Assembly (NCBI RefSeq): GCF_007997155.1
Contig: NZ_VORT01000001.1
Coordinates: forward strand, 496,001 to 560,000
Source: Aequorivita antarctica
GTDB taxonomy: Bacteria; Bacteroidota; Bacteroidia; Flavobacteriales; Flavobacteriaceae
Length of the DNA: 64,000 nt
Reading direction: 5' to 3'
The notes below the pieces were generated by a model. It was not told the DNA's origin. It did not search any database and was given only the letters and a program-made list of their open reading frames with translations. Positions 8,552-17,614 of this stretch are shown here, one piece after another (the stretch's first letter is position 1; every line of letters starts with the position of its first letter). The translations under genes and the position numbers were made by a program.

Positions 8552-9321
8552 AGTTCTACACCATAAACGCGCTGGCTTTGGTAATATTTTCATTATTGCT
8601 GCTTGCGGGGTTTTTTGGTGATGTTCCGGCTTGGCTTTACGTTTTGTTTGTGCTAATATGGTTTATAATTACAGCTATAGGCTCCTTTCAGGTTAAATGG
8701 AACTATCATCTTCATTCCTTTAATCACAACTACAAGATTTCAGAAAATTTAATTTCAATCACTTTTGATGATGGTCCAAACCCAGAATTCACACCAAAAG
8801 TTTTATCACTTCTGAAAAAACACCAAGCAAAAGCTACTTTTTTTTTAATAGGAAAGAAGGTAGAAAAGTATCCTGATTTGGTTCGGCAAATTTTAACGGA
8901 AGGCCATACTATCGCTAATCATTCGTATTCACATTCTAAAAATTTTGGATTTTTCTCTGCTGAAAAAATTGCTACGGAATTAATGCAAACCAATTCACTA
9001 TTGAAAGAAATCACTGGAAAAGAATTAAAATTGTTTCGCCCGCCTTTCGGTGTAACCAATCCAAACATCAAAAAAGCATTGCGAAGAACCGGTCATCAGT
9101 CTATTGGATGGAGCAAGCGAAGCTATGATACGACAAACATTTCTGAAGAAAAAATCTTAAAGAGAATAACTTCTAATTTGAAAAAGGGCGATATCATCCT
9201 ACTCCACGATAGCAGCGCAAAAACCGTTGCCGTATTGGAACAGTTATTGCTATTTTTGCAATCGCACAAATTGCAGTCGGTTCAAGTGGACCGCTTGCTT
9301 GAAATGGAAGCTTATGCGTAA
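8545..9321 (+). CDS. Membrane-anchored polysaccharide deacetylase (NodB homology domain)
   Basis: This is a 258-residue protein with two N-terminal hydrophobic helices (about residues 7-30 and 33-50) and a NodB-type carbohydrate esterase 4 domain. The motifs are intact: ITFDDGPNPEF with the catalytic and metal Asp pair, NHSYSHS with the metal-binding HxxxH, RPPFG, and ILLHD. It would remove acetyl groups from a glycan or another N- or O-acetylated substrate in the periplasm. The ATG at 8545 overlaps the preceding stop (ATGTTGA); an upstream TTG at 8494 is inside the neighbour and is rejected. Its role in a pigment cluster is unclear; deacetylase genes are nevertheless common neighbours in flexirubin loci. 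Confidence 0.85.
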   Translation: MLKFYTINALALVIFSLLLLAGFFGDVPAWLYVLFVLIWFIITAIGSFQVKWNYHLHSFNHNYKISENLISITFDDGPNPEFTPKVLSLLKKHQAKATFFLIGKKVEKYPDLVRQILTEGHTIANHSYSHSKNFGFFSAEKIATELMQTNSLLKEITGKELKLFRPPFGVTNPNIKKALRRTGHQSIGWSKRSYDTTNISEEKILKRITSNLKKGDIILLHDSSAKTVAVLEQLLLFLQSHKLQSVQVDRLLEMEAYA

Positions 9322-9943
9322 TTATTGTTTATTGTTATTTTTAATTTTTATTGGCGGTTCTATTCAAGCGCAGGAAAGTGCAATGAATAGTACTGAAATT
9401 ACTTCTTTTAAAGAAAAAGTAATCGCCACAGCAAAAACCACCAAAACCATAAACACCGATTTTTTGCAGTATAAACATCTCGATTTTTTGGCTGACGACG
9501 TAAAAACTTCGGGTACGATGGTCTTTAAAGCACCAAATTTGGTAAAATGGGAATACACAAATCCCTATCAATACAGCGTGATATTTAAGGAAGACCAACT
9601 GCTCATAAACGATGGTGGTACCAAAAGCAAAGTAGATATCGGCAACAGTAAACTCTTTAAAAAGTTGAACCAGTTGATTGTGAACAGCGTAAAAGGCAAT
9701 ATGTTCAACGATGCCGATTTTACTGTTTCTTTCTTTAAATCTTCAAAATATAACAAAGCGGTTTTTATTCCGAAAGACAAGAAAATAGCTGGTTACATTG
9801 CTTCTTTTGAGTTGCTTTTCAATAAAAACGATGCGCAAGTTTATGAAGTGAAAATGGTGGAGCCCTCGCAGGATTTTACCCGTATCATTTTCAGCAACCG
9901 CACATTAAACAGCCCAATTAATGATTCGGTTTTTAGTAATTAG
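9314..9943 (+). CDS. LolA-like outer membrane lipoprotein carrier
   Basis: This 209-residue protein begins with a signal peptide (MRNYCLLLFLIFIGGSIQAQ) and continues as a LolA/LolB-fold periplasmic protein: NTDFLQYKHLDFLADDVKTSG, then FKAPNLVKWEY, a block diagnostic for LolA-like carriers. It probably ferries a hydrophobic molecule between inner and outer membranes. The ATG at 9314 overlaps the deacetylase by 8 bases, and the following lipoprotein gene starts 23 bases before its stop. Aryl polyene clusters typically encode a LolA-like carrier, a lipoprotein and an MMPL exporter, and all three occur here, so pigment transport rather than general lipoprotein sorting is the likely job. Confidence 0.85.
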   Translation: MRNYCLLLFLIFIGGSIQAQESAMNSTEITSFKEKVIATAKTTKTINTDFLQYKHLDFLADDVKTSGTMVFKAPNLVKWEYTNPYQYSVIFKEDQLLINDGGTKSKVDIGNSKLFKKLNQLIVNSVKGNMFNDADFTVSFFKSSKYNKAVFIPKDKKIAGYIASFELLFNKNDAQVYEVKMVEPSQDFTRIIFSNRTLNSPINDSVFSN

Positions 9944-10544
9944 CCTGTTGGCTTGCTCCATTTTAGTTTCGTGTTCTTTAAAGACTACGGAGGGTTTGCG
10001 GCAAGTGCATTTTAATAAATCGGATGTTGAAAACCCTTATTTTTCAAACTCTGAAATTGATTATGTTTATAAGGCGAAGATTGCCGTTTACGGGAAAAAC
10101 TTTGGTGGAATTTTAATTATAAAGAAGACAGGCCCCGAAAGTCACCGAGTGGTATTTACAACCGAATTTGGCAGTAAACTGTTTGATTTTCAGTTTGAAG
10201 GCAATACTTTTACTAAGAATTTTGTAGTGGAGGATTTGGATAAAAAATTCATCATCAACATTTTAAAGGATGACTTTATGCTGTTGGTAAACGAAAGTGC
10301 AACGGTTTTGGCAGTGTATCAATCTAATAATGAAAGAGTTTACAAAACGCAATCAGATGAAAGATTCAATTTTTATTTTTTGGAAGACACGTCCGAAAAG
10401 CTTGAAAAAATTGTAAACACCTCTAAAACAAAAGAAAAAGTTGAAATTGATTTTACTTCTTCCGAAGAAAATATTGCAGAAACAATTGCCATAAAGCACA
10501 ACAATATCAAGTTGGAAATCGACCTGAAGAAATTTAAAGAATAA
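9921..10544 (+). CDS. Outer-membrane lipoprotein of pigment cluster, unknown function
   Basis: This 207-residue protein has a lipoprotein signal peptide with lipobox LVSC and lipidated Cys18. The mature part is beta-strand rich (YKAKIAVYGKNFGGILIIKK, then HRVVFTTEFGSKLFDFQFEG), a pattern like LolB-type or DUF3261-like lipoproteins, although I cannot name the family with certainty. It overlaps the LolA-like gene by 23 bases, so the two are translated together and could form a LolA-LolB-like relay delivering the pigment to the outer membrane. Five bases separate it from the dehydratase gene. Confidence 0.7.
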   Translation: MIRFLVISLLACSILVSCSLKTTEGLRQVHFNKSDVENPYFSNSEIDYVYKAKIAVYGKNFGGILIIKKTGPESHRVVFTTEFGSKLFDFQFEGNTFTKNFVVEDLDKKFIINILKDDFMLLVNESATVLAVYQSNNERVYKTQSDERFNFYFLEDTSEKLEKIVNTSKTKEKVEIDFTSSEENIAETIAIKHNNIKLEIDLKKFKE

Positions 10545-10548
10545 CAGT

Positions 10549-10917
10549 ATGCTAATAGAAGGATTATACAGCCTAAGTGAAACCGAAACCACTCCTGAAG
10601 GGGTTTTGGCAAAGGTTCATTTAAATAAAGACCACGCGATTTTCAAAGGCCATTTCCCAGGAAACCCTGTGATGCCAGGTGTTTGTATGATTCAGATTAT
10701 AAAAGAACTCACCGAGAAATCAACTGGGAAAAAGTTGTTTTTGGCCGTTTCATCAAACATTAAATTTATGGCGATCATTAATCCGGAAAAGAACCCTGAC
10801 TTGCAACTGACCATTGATATTAAGGAGGAAAACGGCGAAGTGAAAGTGAAAAATACCACGTCTTATAAAGATATCGTGGCATTAAAGTTGAACGCTACTT
10901 TTAAAATTCTTGATTGA
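10549..10917 (+). CDS. Hotdog 3-hydroxyacyl-ACP dehydratase-like protein (FabZ/ApeI type)
   Basis: This 122-residue single-hotdog protein has the dehydratase block KGHFPGNPVMPGVCMIQI. His35 matches the catalytic His of FabZ, but the residue 14 positions later, where FabZ has its catalytic Glu, is Gln49. Dehydratases in aryl polyene clusters are divergent FabZ relatives, so the protein may still dehydrate 3-hydroxyacyl-ACP, perhaps with a partner subunit. It is shorter than FabZ (about 145-150 residues). The stop TGA overlaps the ATG of the next gene. A ketoreductase partner, needed to make its substrate, is not found in the window. Confidence 0.8.
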   Translation: MLIEGLYSLSETETTPEGVLAKVHLNKDHAIFKGHFPGNPVMPGVCMIQIIKELTEKSTGKKLFLAVSSNIKFMAIINPEKNPDLQLTIDIKEENGEVKVKNTTSYKDIVALKLNATFKILD

Positions 10918-11408
10918 TGAAATACCTTTTTATTATAGCGCTTCTTGTCTCTTTTGTTGGAAATGCGCAGGATTTGAAAGAAATCCGCTCGTCATATCCA
11001 AAAGCAGCAGGAAGTACTGAGATCACGACCAACCTTGACGAGAATCTTGCAAATATTACTTCCTCTGATAAACCTGTTTTACTGGCTTACCGAGGAGCAG
11101 TTTTGACTTTAAAAGCAAAATTCGCAAAATCAAGAAGCGAAAAAAAGGATTTTTTCAAAGAAGGCGTTTCCTTAATTGAAAGCGCAATAAAAACAGAGCC
11201 TTCAAATATTGAAATCCATTACATTCGTATGAGCGTTCAGGAAAATTCACCCCGATTTTTGGGCTATCATAAAAATATTGAAGATGACAAGCGGTTTCTT
11301 TTGGACAACTATGCAGCAGTTTCTTCAAAAGAGTTAAAAAGTGTAATTAAGGATTTTGTGTTGAAATCTGAAAACTTTGATGAATCTGAAAAAAAATCTA
11401 TCCAATAA
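10917..11408 (+). CDS. Small secreted protein, unknown function
   Basis: A 163-residue protein with a clear signal peptide (MKYLFIIALLVSFVGNAQ). ATG at 10917 overlaps the dehydratase stop (ATGA); a TTG three bases earlier is less likely. The mature protein is helical and charged, with a stretch (LIESAIKTEPSNIEIHYIR) like a tetratricopeptide or helical hairpin. No catalytic motif is seen. It is the last tightly coupled gene of the first block; a 112-base gap follows. Small periplasmic helical proteins at this place occur in related flavobacterial pigment clusters, but the function is unknown. Confidence 0.7.
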   Translation: MKYLFIIALLVSFVGNAQDLKEIRSSYPKAAGSTEITTNLDENLANITSSDKPVLLAYRGAVLTLKAKFAKSRSEKKDFFKEGVSLIESAIKTEPSNIEIHYIRMSVQENSPRFLGYHKNIEDDKRFLLDNYAAVSSKELKSVIKDFVLKSENFDESEKKSIQ

Positions 11409-11520
11409 TTTTCATCAAATAAATCCTCATCAAGACCTACTACTGTTATTTTTTTAATATTTTACCATTCTTTTAACACTTGTAGATTCTAAGAGTCATA
11501 AGTTTTTTAAATCGCTGTCA

Positions 11521-13434
11521 ATGAGTAAATTATTGTTCCCTCTTTTATTAGTCACAGCTTTTTGTGTGGCACAAAAAAATTCTGACCCCACTCCTGAAGA
11601 ATTAAATGAAGCAAAAATTCTAAAAATTCAATATCCAAACGATGATCTTGTATTTTTGGAAAGTAAAGATTATGTGACTTTCGATTTTAAAAAGGATAAT
11701 CGCCAGGTTTCTGTAAAACAAGAAATTAACGAGGAGATATTGAACATTTCTTCTCGAACCGATATTCAAAAGCATATATTTTATGATGGACAATCTGAAG
11801 TAAGCAATTTTGCTTTAAAGTATAGGAATAAAAAAAGCGCCTATTTTCAAGTAAAAGATGAGGCTTATACTGTAGAAGAATATTTTTTCAATGATGCACG
11901 CGTAAAATACGCAAGTATTGATTTTCCAGTTCAAGGGTATAAATATTATTTTGAAGCCTCAAAAAAAATATTCGATATAAAATATTTTACCTCCCTCTAT
12001 TTTACAGACGTTTACCCAATTAGTAAAAAGGAAATCACTTTAGTCGTGCCCAAATGGCTAAATCTTGAGATTAAGGAAATGAATTTTGAAGGATTTCAGA
12101 TTTCAAAAACCATCACTTTTGATGAGAAACAAAACGCAGATGTAATAAAATATTCAGTCTCTGGTTTGGATGCTGTTTATAAAGAAGAACAATCGCCTGG
12201 ACCTAGTTATATTTATCCACATTTGTTGATTTTGGCAAAATCATATACAAATGAAGGGGAGAGCTATACCTTGTTCAATGAAACCAAGGACTTGTATAAT
12301 TGGTACAAATCATTGGTTGATTCTATGAAAGATGATTCTTCCTTTTTGAAGGAAAAGGTTGCGGAGCTTACTGCAAATGCCAAAACGGATGAAGAAAAAA
12401 TCAAGAATATTTACTACTGGATTCAAGACAATATTCGTTACATAGCTTTTGAAGACGGACTGGCGGGTTTTAAGCCCGATGAATCTCAAAATGTATTCAA
12501 AAAAAGATATGGTGACTGTAAAGGAATGGCAAATCTTACCAAACAAATGCTTAATGAAGCTGGTTTTGACGCTCGTTTAACTTGGCTAGGCACTAAAAGA
12601 ATTGCCTATGATTATTCAATCCCTTCACTCTCTGTTGACAATCATATGATCTGTACTGTTTTTTATAATGGAGAAAAAATGTTTTTGGACGGTACCGAAA
12701 AATTCAACCCTTATGGCGAATATGCGGAGCGTATTCAAGGCAAGCAAGTAATGATTGAAGATGGAGATTCTTTTATATTGGAAACTGTTCCAATTGTAGC
12801 CCCAGAGACAAATAAAGAAACCCATATTTTTAATGCCAAAATCAATAATAATGCTCTGGAAGGAAATGTTTCGCTCACGTATTCAGGTGAAAGTAGGGCT
12901 TCATTCCTGTACGTTTTTAATAATTTAAGAACGGAAATGAAAAACGAAGCTTTAGAATATTATTTAAAAAGGGCAGACAGGAACATGTCCGTAAATAATA
13001 TTGAAACTTCAGATTTGGAAAACCGTGATGATCAACTTTCCATAGATTTTAATTTAAAACAAGACAACGCTGTTTCTTCTTTTGATGATGAAATCTATAT
13101 AAACCTAGATTATAATCAGGAATATGGCAAATGGCTCTTTAACGAGCGAAATACAGATTATGAATTTGCACATAAGGAATACCTGTCTTCAGAAATAAAC
13201 CTTGAACTTCCCAAAGGATACAAAATAACCGATTTACCCGAAGGAATTGATGTTAACACAAAAAATTATAAAATTTTTGTAGATTTTGAAATTACTGACA
13301 ACGTGCTTCATTATAAAAAGATATTCGTGATGAAAAATGCCGTTGTAAAAAAGTCGAATTTTAAAGAATGGAACGAAACTATTAAAAGCCTTCAGTCCAT
13401 TTACAATCAACAAATAATTCTTGTAAAAGACTAA
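11521..13434 (+). CDS. Secreted DUF3857/transglutaminase-like protein
   Basis: This 637-residue secreted protein has a short signal peptide (MSKLLFPLLLVTAFCVAQ), an N-terminal beta-rich DUF3857-like region, a central transglutaminase-like domain and a C-terminal beta domain. The papain-like triad appears intact: Cys333 in YGDCKGMAN, His375 in VDNHMIC and Asp390 in FLDGTE. Active members would be cysteine proteases or amidases acting in the periplasm, though substrates are unknown. A paralogue follows 28 bases downstream. It is separated from the previous gene by 112 bases with no clear promoter motif, so it may be read from the upstream operon. Confidence 0.8.
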   Translation: MSKLLFPLLLVTAFCVAQKNSDPTPEELNEAKILKIQYPNDDLVFLESKDYVTFDFKKDNRQVSVKQEINEEILNISSRTDIQKHIFYDGQSEVSNFALKYRNKKSAYFQVKDEAYTVEEYFFNDARVKYASIDFPVQGYKYYFEASKKIFDIKYFTSLYFTDVYPISKKEITLVVPKWLNLEIKEMNFEGFQISKTITFDEKQNADVIKYSVSGLDAVYKEEQSPGPSYIYPHLLILAKSYTNEGESYTLFNETKDLYNWYKSLVDSMKDDSSFLKEKVAELTANAKTDEEKIKNIYYWIQDNIRYIAFEDGLAGFKPDESQNVFKKRYGDCKGMANLTKQMLNEAGFDARLTWLGTKRIAYDYSIPSLSVDNHMICTVFYNGEKMFLDGTEKFNPYGEYAERIQGKQVMIEDGDSFILETVPIVAPETNKETHIFNAKINNNALEGNVSLTYSGESRASFLYVFNNLRTEMKNEALEYYLKRADRNMSVNNIETSDLENRDDQLSIDFNLKQDNAVSSFDDEIYINLDYNQEYGKWLFNERNTDYEFAHKEYLSSEINLELPKGYKITDLPEGIDVNTKNYKIFVDFEITDNVLHYKKIFVMKNAVVKKSNFKEWNETIKSLQSIYNQQIILVKD

Positions 13435-13462
13435 ATCTTATTTTACCTAACCACTACTTATT

Positions 13463-15646
13463 ATGATTAAAAAAATATTTGGCATTACCTTTTTTGTGCT
13501 ATTCTCGATTACTGCAATTTCACAATCGAAAAAGACACTTGAAAAGCAAGAAGAAATAAAAAATCTGGTGTGGAATGATAATGATCCGTACAAAAATGTG
13601 ATGGATATTCCCGAAAATTGGAAAAATGAATCTGCTGTGTTTCTTGTAAAAAACATCAAATATATCTACAACAGACCTGGCAATAGCATTGAATATACCA
13701 AAATAGAAAGAGACAGAATAAAACTTTTGGATCAAGCTGCTATTTCGGAATATTCAGAATTAAAGTATACCGAAGGAAACGTTTTTTATAGAGAGATGAG
13801 CCGGGTGACAAATACTTTTTTCTTGGGTGTAAAAGTGATAAAGCCCAATGGCGAAGAAATTGAAATAGACGTAAACCAAGAATCTGTTTCCAACAATGAA
13901 GAAAAGAAAATAGCAATCCCAGCTTTGGAAAAAGGAGACATTATTGACTATTATTTCTACACAAATACTATTGTGGGTGAAAATGATCTTTACCAATATA
14001 AACCAGTAGAAAACACGATAGGAGATGCCTATCCAATCGTCAAATTCGAATTTTTATTGGAAACTGAAGATGACTTCTTTTTAAACTTTAATACATACAA
14101 CGGCGCACCAAAACTTCAACAAATAGTTGAGCCTACAAAAAAGGATAAAAAAAGAGTCTATTCCTTTGAAGCAGAAAATGTGGAAAGAAATGATTTTCCA
14201 AGATGGTTTTTCCCTTTGGTAGAATTGCCTTCTTATAAATTTCAAGTGCTTTTTGCCCGTTCTGGAAAATATCAAAAGAAAGCGTATGCCTTCATCCCTG
14301 AAGAGTCAAACACTCTAAAGACAAATGTTTCCAAAGAGGAAATCTTCAACCTCTATGAAGATAAATTTAGACCCTACGGAGATCTTGGCGATGTAGAGCG
14401 TTTCTTAAAAAATAAAAATTTTGCCACAAATGAAGAGAAAGTAAAAGAAGTATTCTATTACATACGCCATGCTTATTATACCAACTATGTTGAGGCATTT
14501 GTCATGGACGAATCGAACATAATGTACCCTTTTGAACTGTATGGCAAAAACCCCATAATATTCAATAAAGACGAAGAGTTTGTTCGCTTTTTCACGGCTT
14601 TCTTGAAAGATAACAAGATAGATTATGAAATTATTATTGGCACCCAACGCTACAATGGCGATATAAAAGATTTGCTCTTGGAAAGCAACATCAGTTTTAT
14701 TCTGAAAGTAAACGCAGAAAACCCTGTTTACATAGAATATTTTGACGCATATGCAACGCCCAACCAAATATCACCATTGCTTGAAAACACGAAGGCCTAC
14801 GCATTAAAGGTTGTTGACAGAAAGCATATTGAAGATATTGAAATTGTAAACTTGCCAACCTCCACTTATAAAGAAAACAACTCCATAGAGAAAACAGAGT
14901 TGACAATCGCTCCGGATTTTTCAGGTATTTCTATAAACAGATCCTATACATACAATGGTCAAACAAAGATAGATGAGCAAAAAAATATGTTGATGTATTA
15001 CGATTATGTATATGAAGATCACGCAAAATATGAAACAGAACCTATTCTTGATAGGGTGAGAAACAAAAAGGATAAGGAAAAATACAAAAAGGAGTATGCA
15101 GCATTACTTAAAAAACTTAAGGATAAACAACAGGAAAAGATTAAAGAAAGAACTGCTGCTGAATACGCTTTAAAAATTGATAACTATTCCTTCAAAATTT
15201 TAAAAAACGGAAGATTTGGAAAAGAAGATTCTTTTGAATATACCGAGGAGTTTACTATCGGCAACGATTTAATTAAAACAGCTGGAAAAAATTACATACT
15301 GGACATAGGTAAACTGCTAGTAAGCCAAGTAGATTTGAGCAATAAAGAAAAGGGAAGGACAAACAATATTTATATGAGTTATCCCAGATCCTTCAACTAT
15401 CAAATAATAGTTAATATTCCAGATGGATTTTCGGTTTCAGGGCTTGAAAACCTTATAAGTAGTGTTGAAAATGAAACAGGTGGTTTTATTAGCAAGGCTT
15501 CAATAGATGGAAATAAACTCGTTATAGATATTCAAAAATTCTACAAGAAAAATTATGAGCCCAACGCAAACTGGCAAAAAATGGTAGCTTTTCTGGAGGC
15601 TGCTTCCCAGTTTACCCAATCAAAGATTTTATTGAAGAAAGAATAG
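13463..15646 (+). CDS. Secreted DUF3857 protein with degenerate transglutaminase domain
   Basis: This 727-residue secreted protein (signal peptide MIKKIFGITFFVLFSITAIS) is the paralogue of the preceding gene product. The DUF3857-like N-terminus is kept (TEGNVFYREMSRVTN, KKIAIPALEKGDIIDYYF), and the central domain keeps KVKEVFYYIRHAYYTNY. The nucleophile segment, however, reads IFNKDEEFVRFF instead of YGDCKG, and the His and Asp motifs are also lost. It is therefore probably non-enzymatic and may bind a partner or substrate. A lysine-rich linker (about residues 530-570) precedes a C-terminal beta domain. A small secreted protein gene follows after 7 bases. Confidence 0.78.
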   Translation: MIKKIFGITFFVLFSITAISQSKKTLEKQEEIKNLVWNDNDPYKNVMDIPENWKNESAVFLVKNIKYIYNRPGNSIEYTKIERDRIKLLDQAAISEYSELKYTEGNVFYREMSRVTNTFFLGVKVIKPNGEEIEIDVNQESVSNNEEKKIAIPALEKGDIIDYYFYTNTIVGENDLYQYKPVENTIGDAYPIVKFEFLLETEDDFFLNFNTYNGAPKLQQIVEPTKKDKKRVYSFEAENVERNDFPRWFFPLVELPSYKFQVLFARSGKYQKKAYAFIPEESNTLKTNVSKEEIFNLYEDKFRPYGDLGDVERFLKNKNFATNEEKVKEVFYYIRHAYYTNYVEAFVMDESNIMYPFELYGKNPIIFNKDEEFVRFFTAFLKDNKIDYEIIIGTQRYNGDIKDLLLESNISFILKVNAENPVYIEYFDAYATPNQISPLLENTKAYALKVVDRKHIEDIEIVNLPTSTYKENNSIEKTELTIAPDFSGISINRSYTYNGQTKIDEQKNMLMYYDYVYEDHAKYETEPILDRVRNKKDKEKYKKEYAALLKKLKDKQQEKIKERTAAEYALKIDNYSFKILKNGRFGKEDSFEYTEEFTIGNDLIKTAGKNYILDIGKLLVSQVDLSNKEKGRTNNIYMSYPRSFNYQIIVNIPDGFSVSGLENLISSVENETGGFISKASIDGNKLVIDIQKFYKKNYEPNANWQKMVAFLEAASQFTQSKILLKKE

Positions 15647-15653
15647 TATACAT

Positions 15654-16280
15654 ATGAAATTTTGCTACCTATTATTATTTTTAACTTTTTCACACACTTT
15701 TGCCCAAGATATTATTTATCTAAAAAGTGATAAAAAAATCGACGCTAAAATAATAGAGGCGAATGATGATGGCTTTAAATATAAAAGTCTTCAAAATCCT
15801 GACGGACCCGTATATAATGTTACTCGATCTGAAATAAAAGAAATTGTTTTTGAAAATGGCGAAGTTGAAGTTTTCCGAAACGCTCCGCCACCATCCTCGC
15901 TTTCTGTCGAGGAAGTAAAGTCAATTATTTTAGAAAAAATAAACAATTACGCCTTTGATGCAAAAAGTGCAAGCCGTCCCTATCAAGCCAGTTTTGAGGG
16001 AAATTATCTGAAATTATGGATTATGAGAAGTCGCGGGGAAGAGTTTTACTCCAATCCAGTTTTGTTTGATTTTTCCAGAGCTTATGATTTCCAAGATATT
16101 TCATATCGCGCCAATGAAGCTTATATAAATGTATTTGTTGGTTTTCTTGATAAAAAAGGAAAAGTGGACAAAGAGAAATTAGTGATTCGAGTGCTGGAAA
16201 AGGAACAAGCCGAAGAAATAGTGACTATTCTCAAAATCTATAATAGATTGCTAGCTGAAAAAAACATTCGGATTGATTAG
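15654..16280 (+). CDS. Secreted protein of unknown function
   Basis: This 208-residue protein has a signal peptide (MKFCYLLLFLTFSHTFAQ). Residues 19-75 form a small beta-rich module (DIIYLKSDKKIDAKIIEAND, then SEIKEIVFENGEVE) that resembles a domain frequent at the start of Bacteroidota secreted proteins. The rest (VEEVKSIILEKINNYAFD, then FDFSRAYDFQDISYRANEA) has no motif I recognise. It lies 7 bases after the second DUF3857 gene, so the three are probably co-transcribed, and it ends the first transcription block: the next gap has its own promoter. Confidence 0.65.
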   Translation: MKFCYLLLFLTFSHTFAQDIIYLKSDKKIDAKIIEANDDGFKYKSLQNPDGPVYNVTRSEIKEIVFENGEVEVFRNAPPPSSLSVEEVKSIILEKINNYAFDAKSASRPYQASFEGNYLKLWIMRSRGEEFYSNPVLFDFSRAYDFQDISYRANEAYINVFVGFLDKKGKVDKEKLVIRVLEKEQAEEIVTILKIYNRLLAEKNIRID

Positions 16281-16317
16281 CATTAAATTCTCTATGTGTT
16301 TAATCATTTTCTGAAAT

Positions 16318-16349
16318 TTTGAAACTTATAGTTATAAAACATACTTTTG
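16318..16349 (+). promoter_or_regulatory. Bacteroidota promoter driving the second half of the pigment cluster
   Basis: TTTG at 16318-16321 and TACTTTTG at 16342-16349 are separated by 20 bases, close to the Bacteroidota consensus (TTTG, about 19-21 bases, TAnnTTTG). The likely start site near 16356 gives a leader of about 65 bases before the ATG at 16421. This is the best-matched promoter in the window. Confidence 0.7.
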
Positions 16350-16420
16350 CCCGAACTAGATTTGTATTTTTATAACATAAGCTACAGACTTTTTTTGCAG
16401 ATTTTGGAAAAGAATCCTCA

Positions 16421-17614
16421 ATGAACCAGAAACTACTTTCAGAAAAAATCAAAACCCTGAAATGTTGCGTAATTATTCCTACCTACAATAATTACAAAAC
16501 ACTGCAACAGGTTATTGAAGGCGTATTGGTTTACACCGAAGATATTATTGTGGTGAACGATGGTTCCACAGATTCCACTTCTGAAATAGTAGCCCAGTTT
16601 CCTCAAATTCAACAAATACATCTTTCAAAAAATATAGGAAAAGGCAATGCACTCCGCCAAGGTTTTCAAAAAGCCTATAGTTTGGGCTATCACTATGCAT
16701 TGACCATTGACAGTGACGGCCAGCATTTTCCAGAAGATATTCCATTATTTATTGAAGCACTTAAAAAAGATTCAAATAAAGAAATTCTGCTCATCGGTTC
16801 ACGAAATATGACCCAACAAGGCGTTCCGAAAAAAAGCAGTTTTGGCAACAAATTCTCCAACTTTTGGTTTTGGGTGGAAACGGGAACTCGCTTGCAAGAC
16901 ACACAATCGGGCTTTAGATTATACCCGCTTTTTGCGATGAAAAAGCTGAAATTCTACACCAAAAAATTTGAGTTTGAAATAGAAGCTATCGTAAAGGCCG
17001 CATGGAGCGGTATTGAAGTGAAAAATGTCCCAATCCAAATTCATTATGAGCTGGAAGATAGAGTTTCGCATTTCCGTCCTTTCAAAGATTTTACACGAAT
17101 AAGCATCTTGAATACCTGGTTCGTGCTAGTTACCTTTCTCTATATAAAACCCCGCAACCTTTTCAGAAAACTAAAAAAAAAAGGTCTCAAACGGTTTCTG
17201 ATGGAAGACCTTTTGAGCAGTGATGACTCTGCTGAAAAAAAGGCATTCTCCATTGCACTAGGCCTTTTCATTGGTCTTTCGCCACTTTGGGGCTTTCACA
17301 CTGTTGTAGTTATTTTTTTGGCGCTGCTTTTTAATTTAAACAAAGTAATTGCCTTTGCTTTTTCCAACATAAGCATTCCGCCCTTCATTCCGCTGATTCT
17401 TTATTTCAGTCTTAAATTGGGCAGTTGGCTGTTGGGTGAAAACTTTGTGCTTTCTATGAGTGAAATTGATCCAAGTATTGAGTTGGTAAAATATTTAAAA
17501 TCCTATATTGTCGGTAGTTTGGTGCTTTCGGTTACTGCAGCTATTGTTTGCGGTCTTGTGGGCTACCTTTTCTTAACGTTGTTTGAACGTAAAAAGATTC
17601 TGGACAATGGGTAA
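16421..17614 (+). CDS. Family 2 glycosyltransferase fused to DUF2062 membrane domain
   Basis: This 397-residue protein has a GT2 domain (about residues 12-240) with CCVIIPTYNNYKT, VVNDGSTDST near residue 44 and the metal-binding DSDGQH near residue 97. The C-terminus (about 265-395) is a DUF2062 membrane domain: SIALGLFIGLSPLWGFHT, then hydrophobic helices. The GT half resembles dolichol-phosphate-mannose synthase type enzymes, which use lipid acceptors. The stop overlaps the start of the MMPL gene by 8 bases. GT2 enzymes are standard members of aryl polyene clusters, where their exact sugar and acceptor remain uncertain. By inference it glycosylates a lipid-linked intermediate at the inner membrane. 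Confidence 0.85.
   Translation: MNQKLLSEKIKTLKCCVIIPTYNNYKTLQQVIEGVLVYTEDIIVVNDGSTDSTSEIVAQFPQIQQIHLSKNIGKGNALRQGFQKAYSLGYHYALTIDSDGQHFPEDIPLFIEALKKDSNKEILLIGSRNMTQQGVPKKSSFGNKFSNFWFWVETGTRLQDTQSGFRLYPLFAMKKLKFYTKKFEFEIEAIVKAAWSGIEVKNVPIQIHYELEDRVSHFRPFKDFTRISILNTWFVLVTFLYIKPRNLFRKLKKKGLKRFLMEDLLSSDDSAEKKAFSIALGLFIGLSPLWGFHTVVVIFLALLFNLNKVIAFAFSNISIPPFIPLILYFSLKLGSWLLGENFVLSMSEIDPSIELVKYLKSYIVGSLVLSVTAAIVCGLVGYLFLTLFERKKILDNG

Noticed and set aside
16283-16312. AT-rich inverted repeat ATTAAA/TTTAAT after the secreted-protein gene
   Set aside because: Too weak and AT-rich to be called a terminator.
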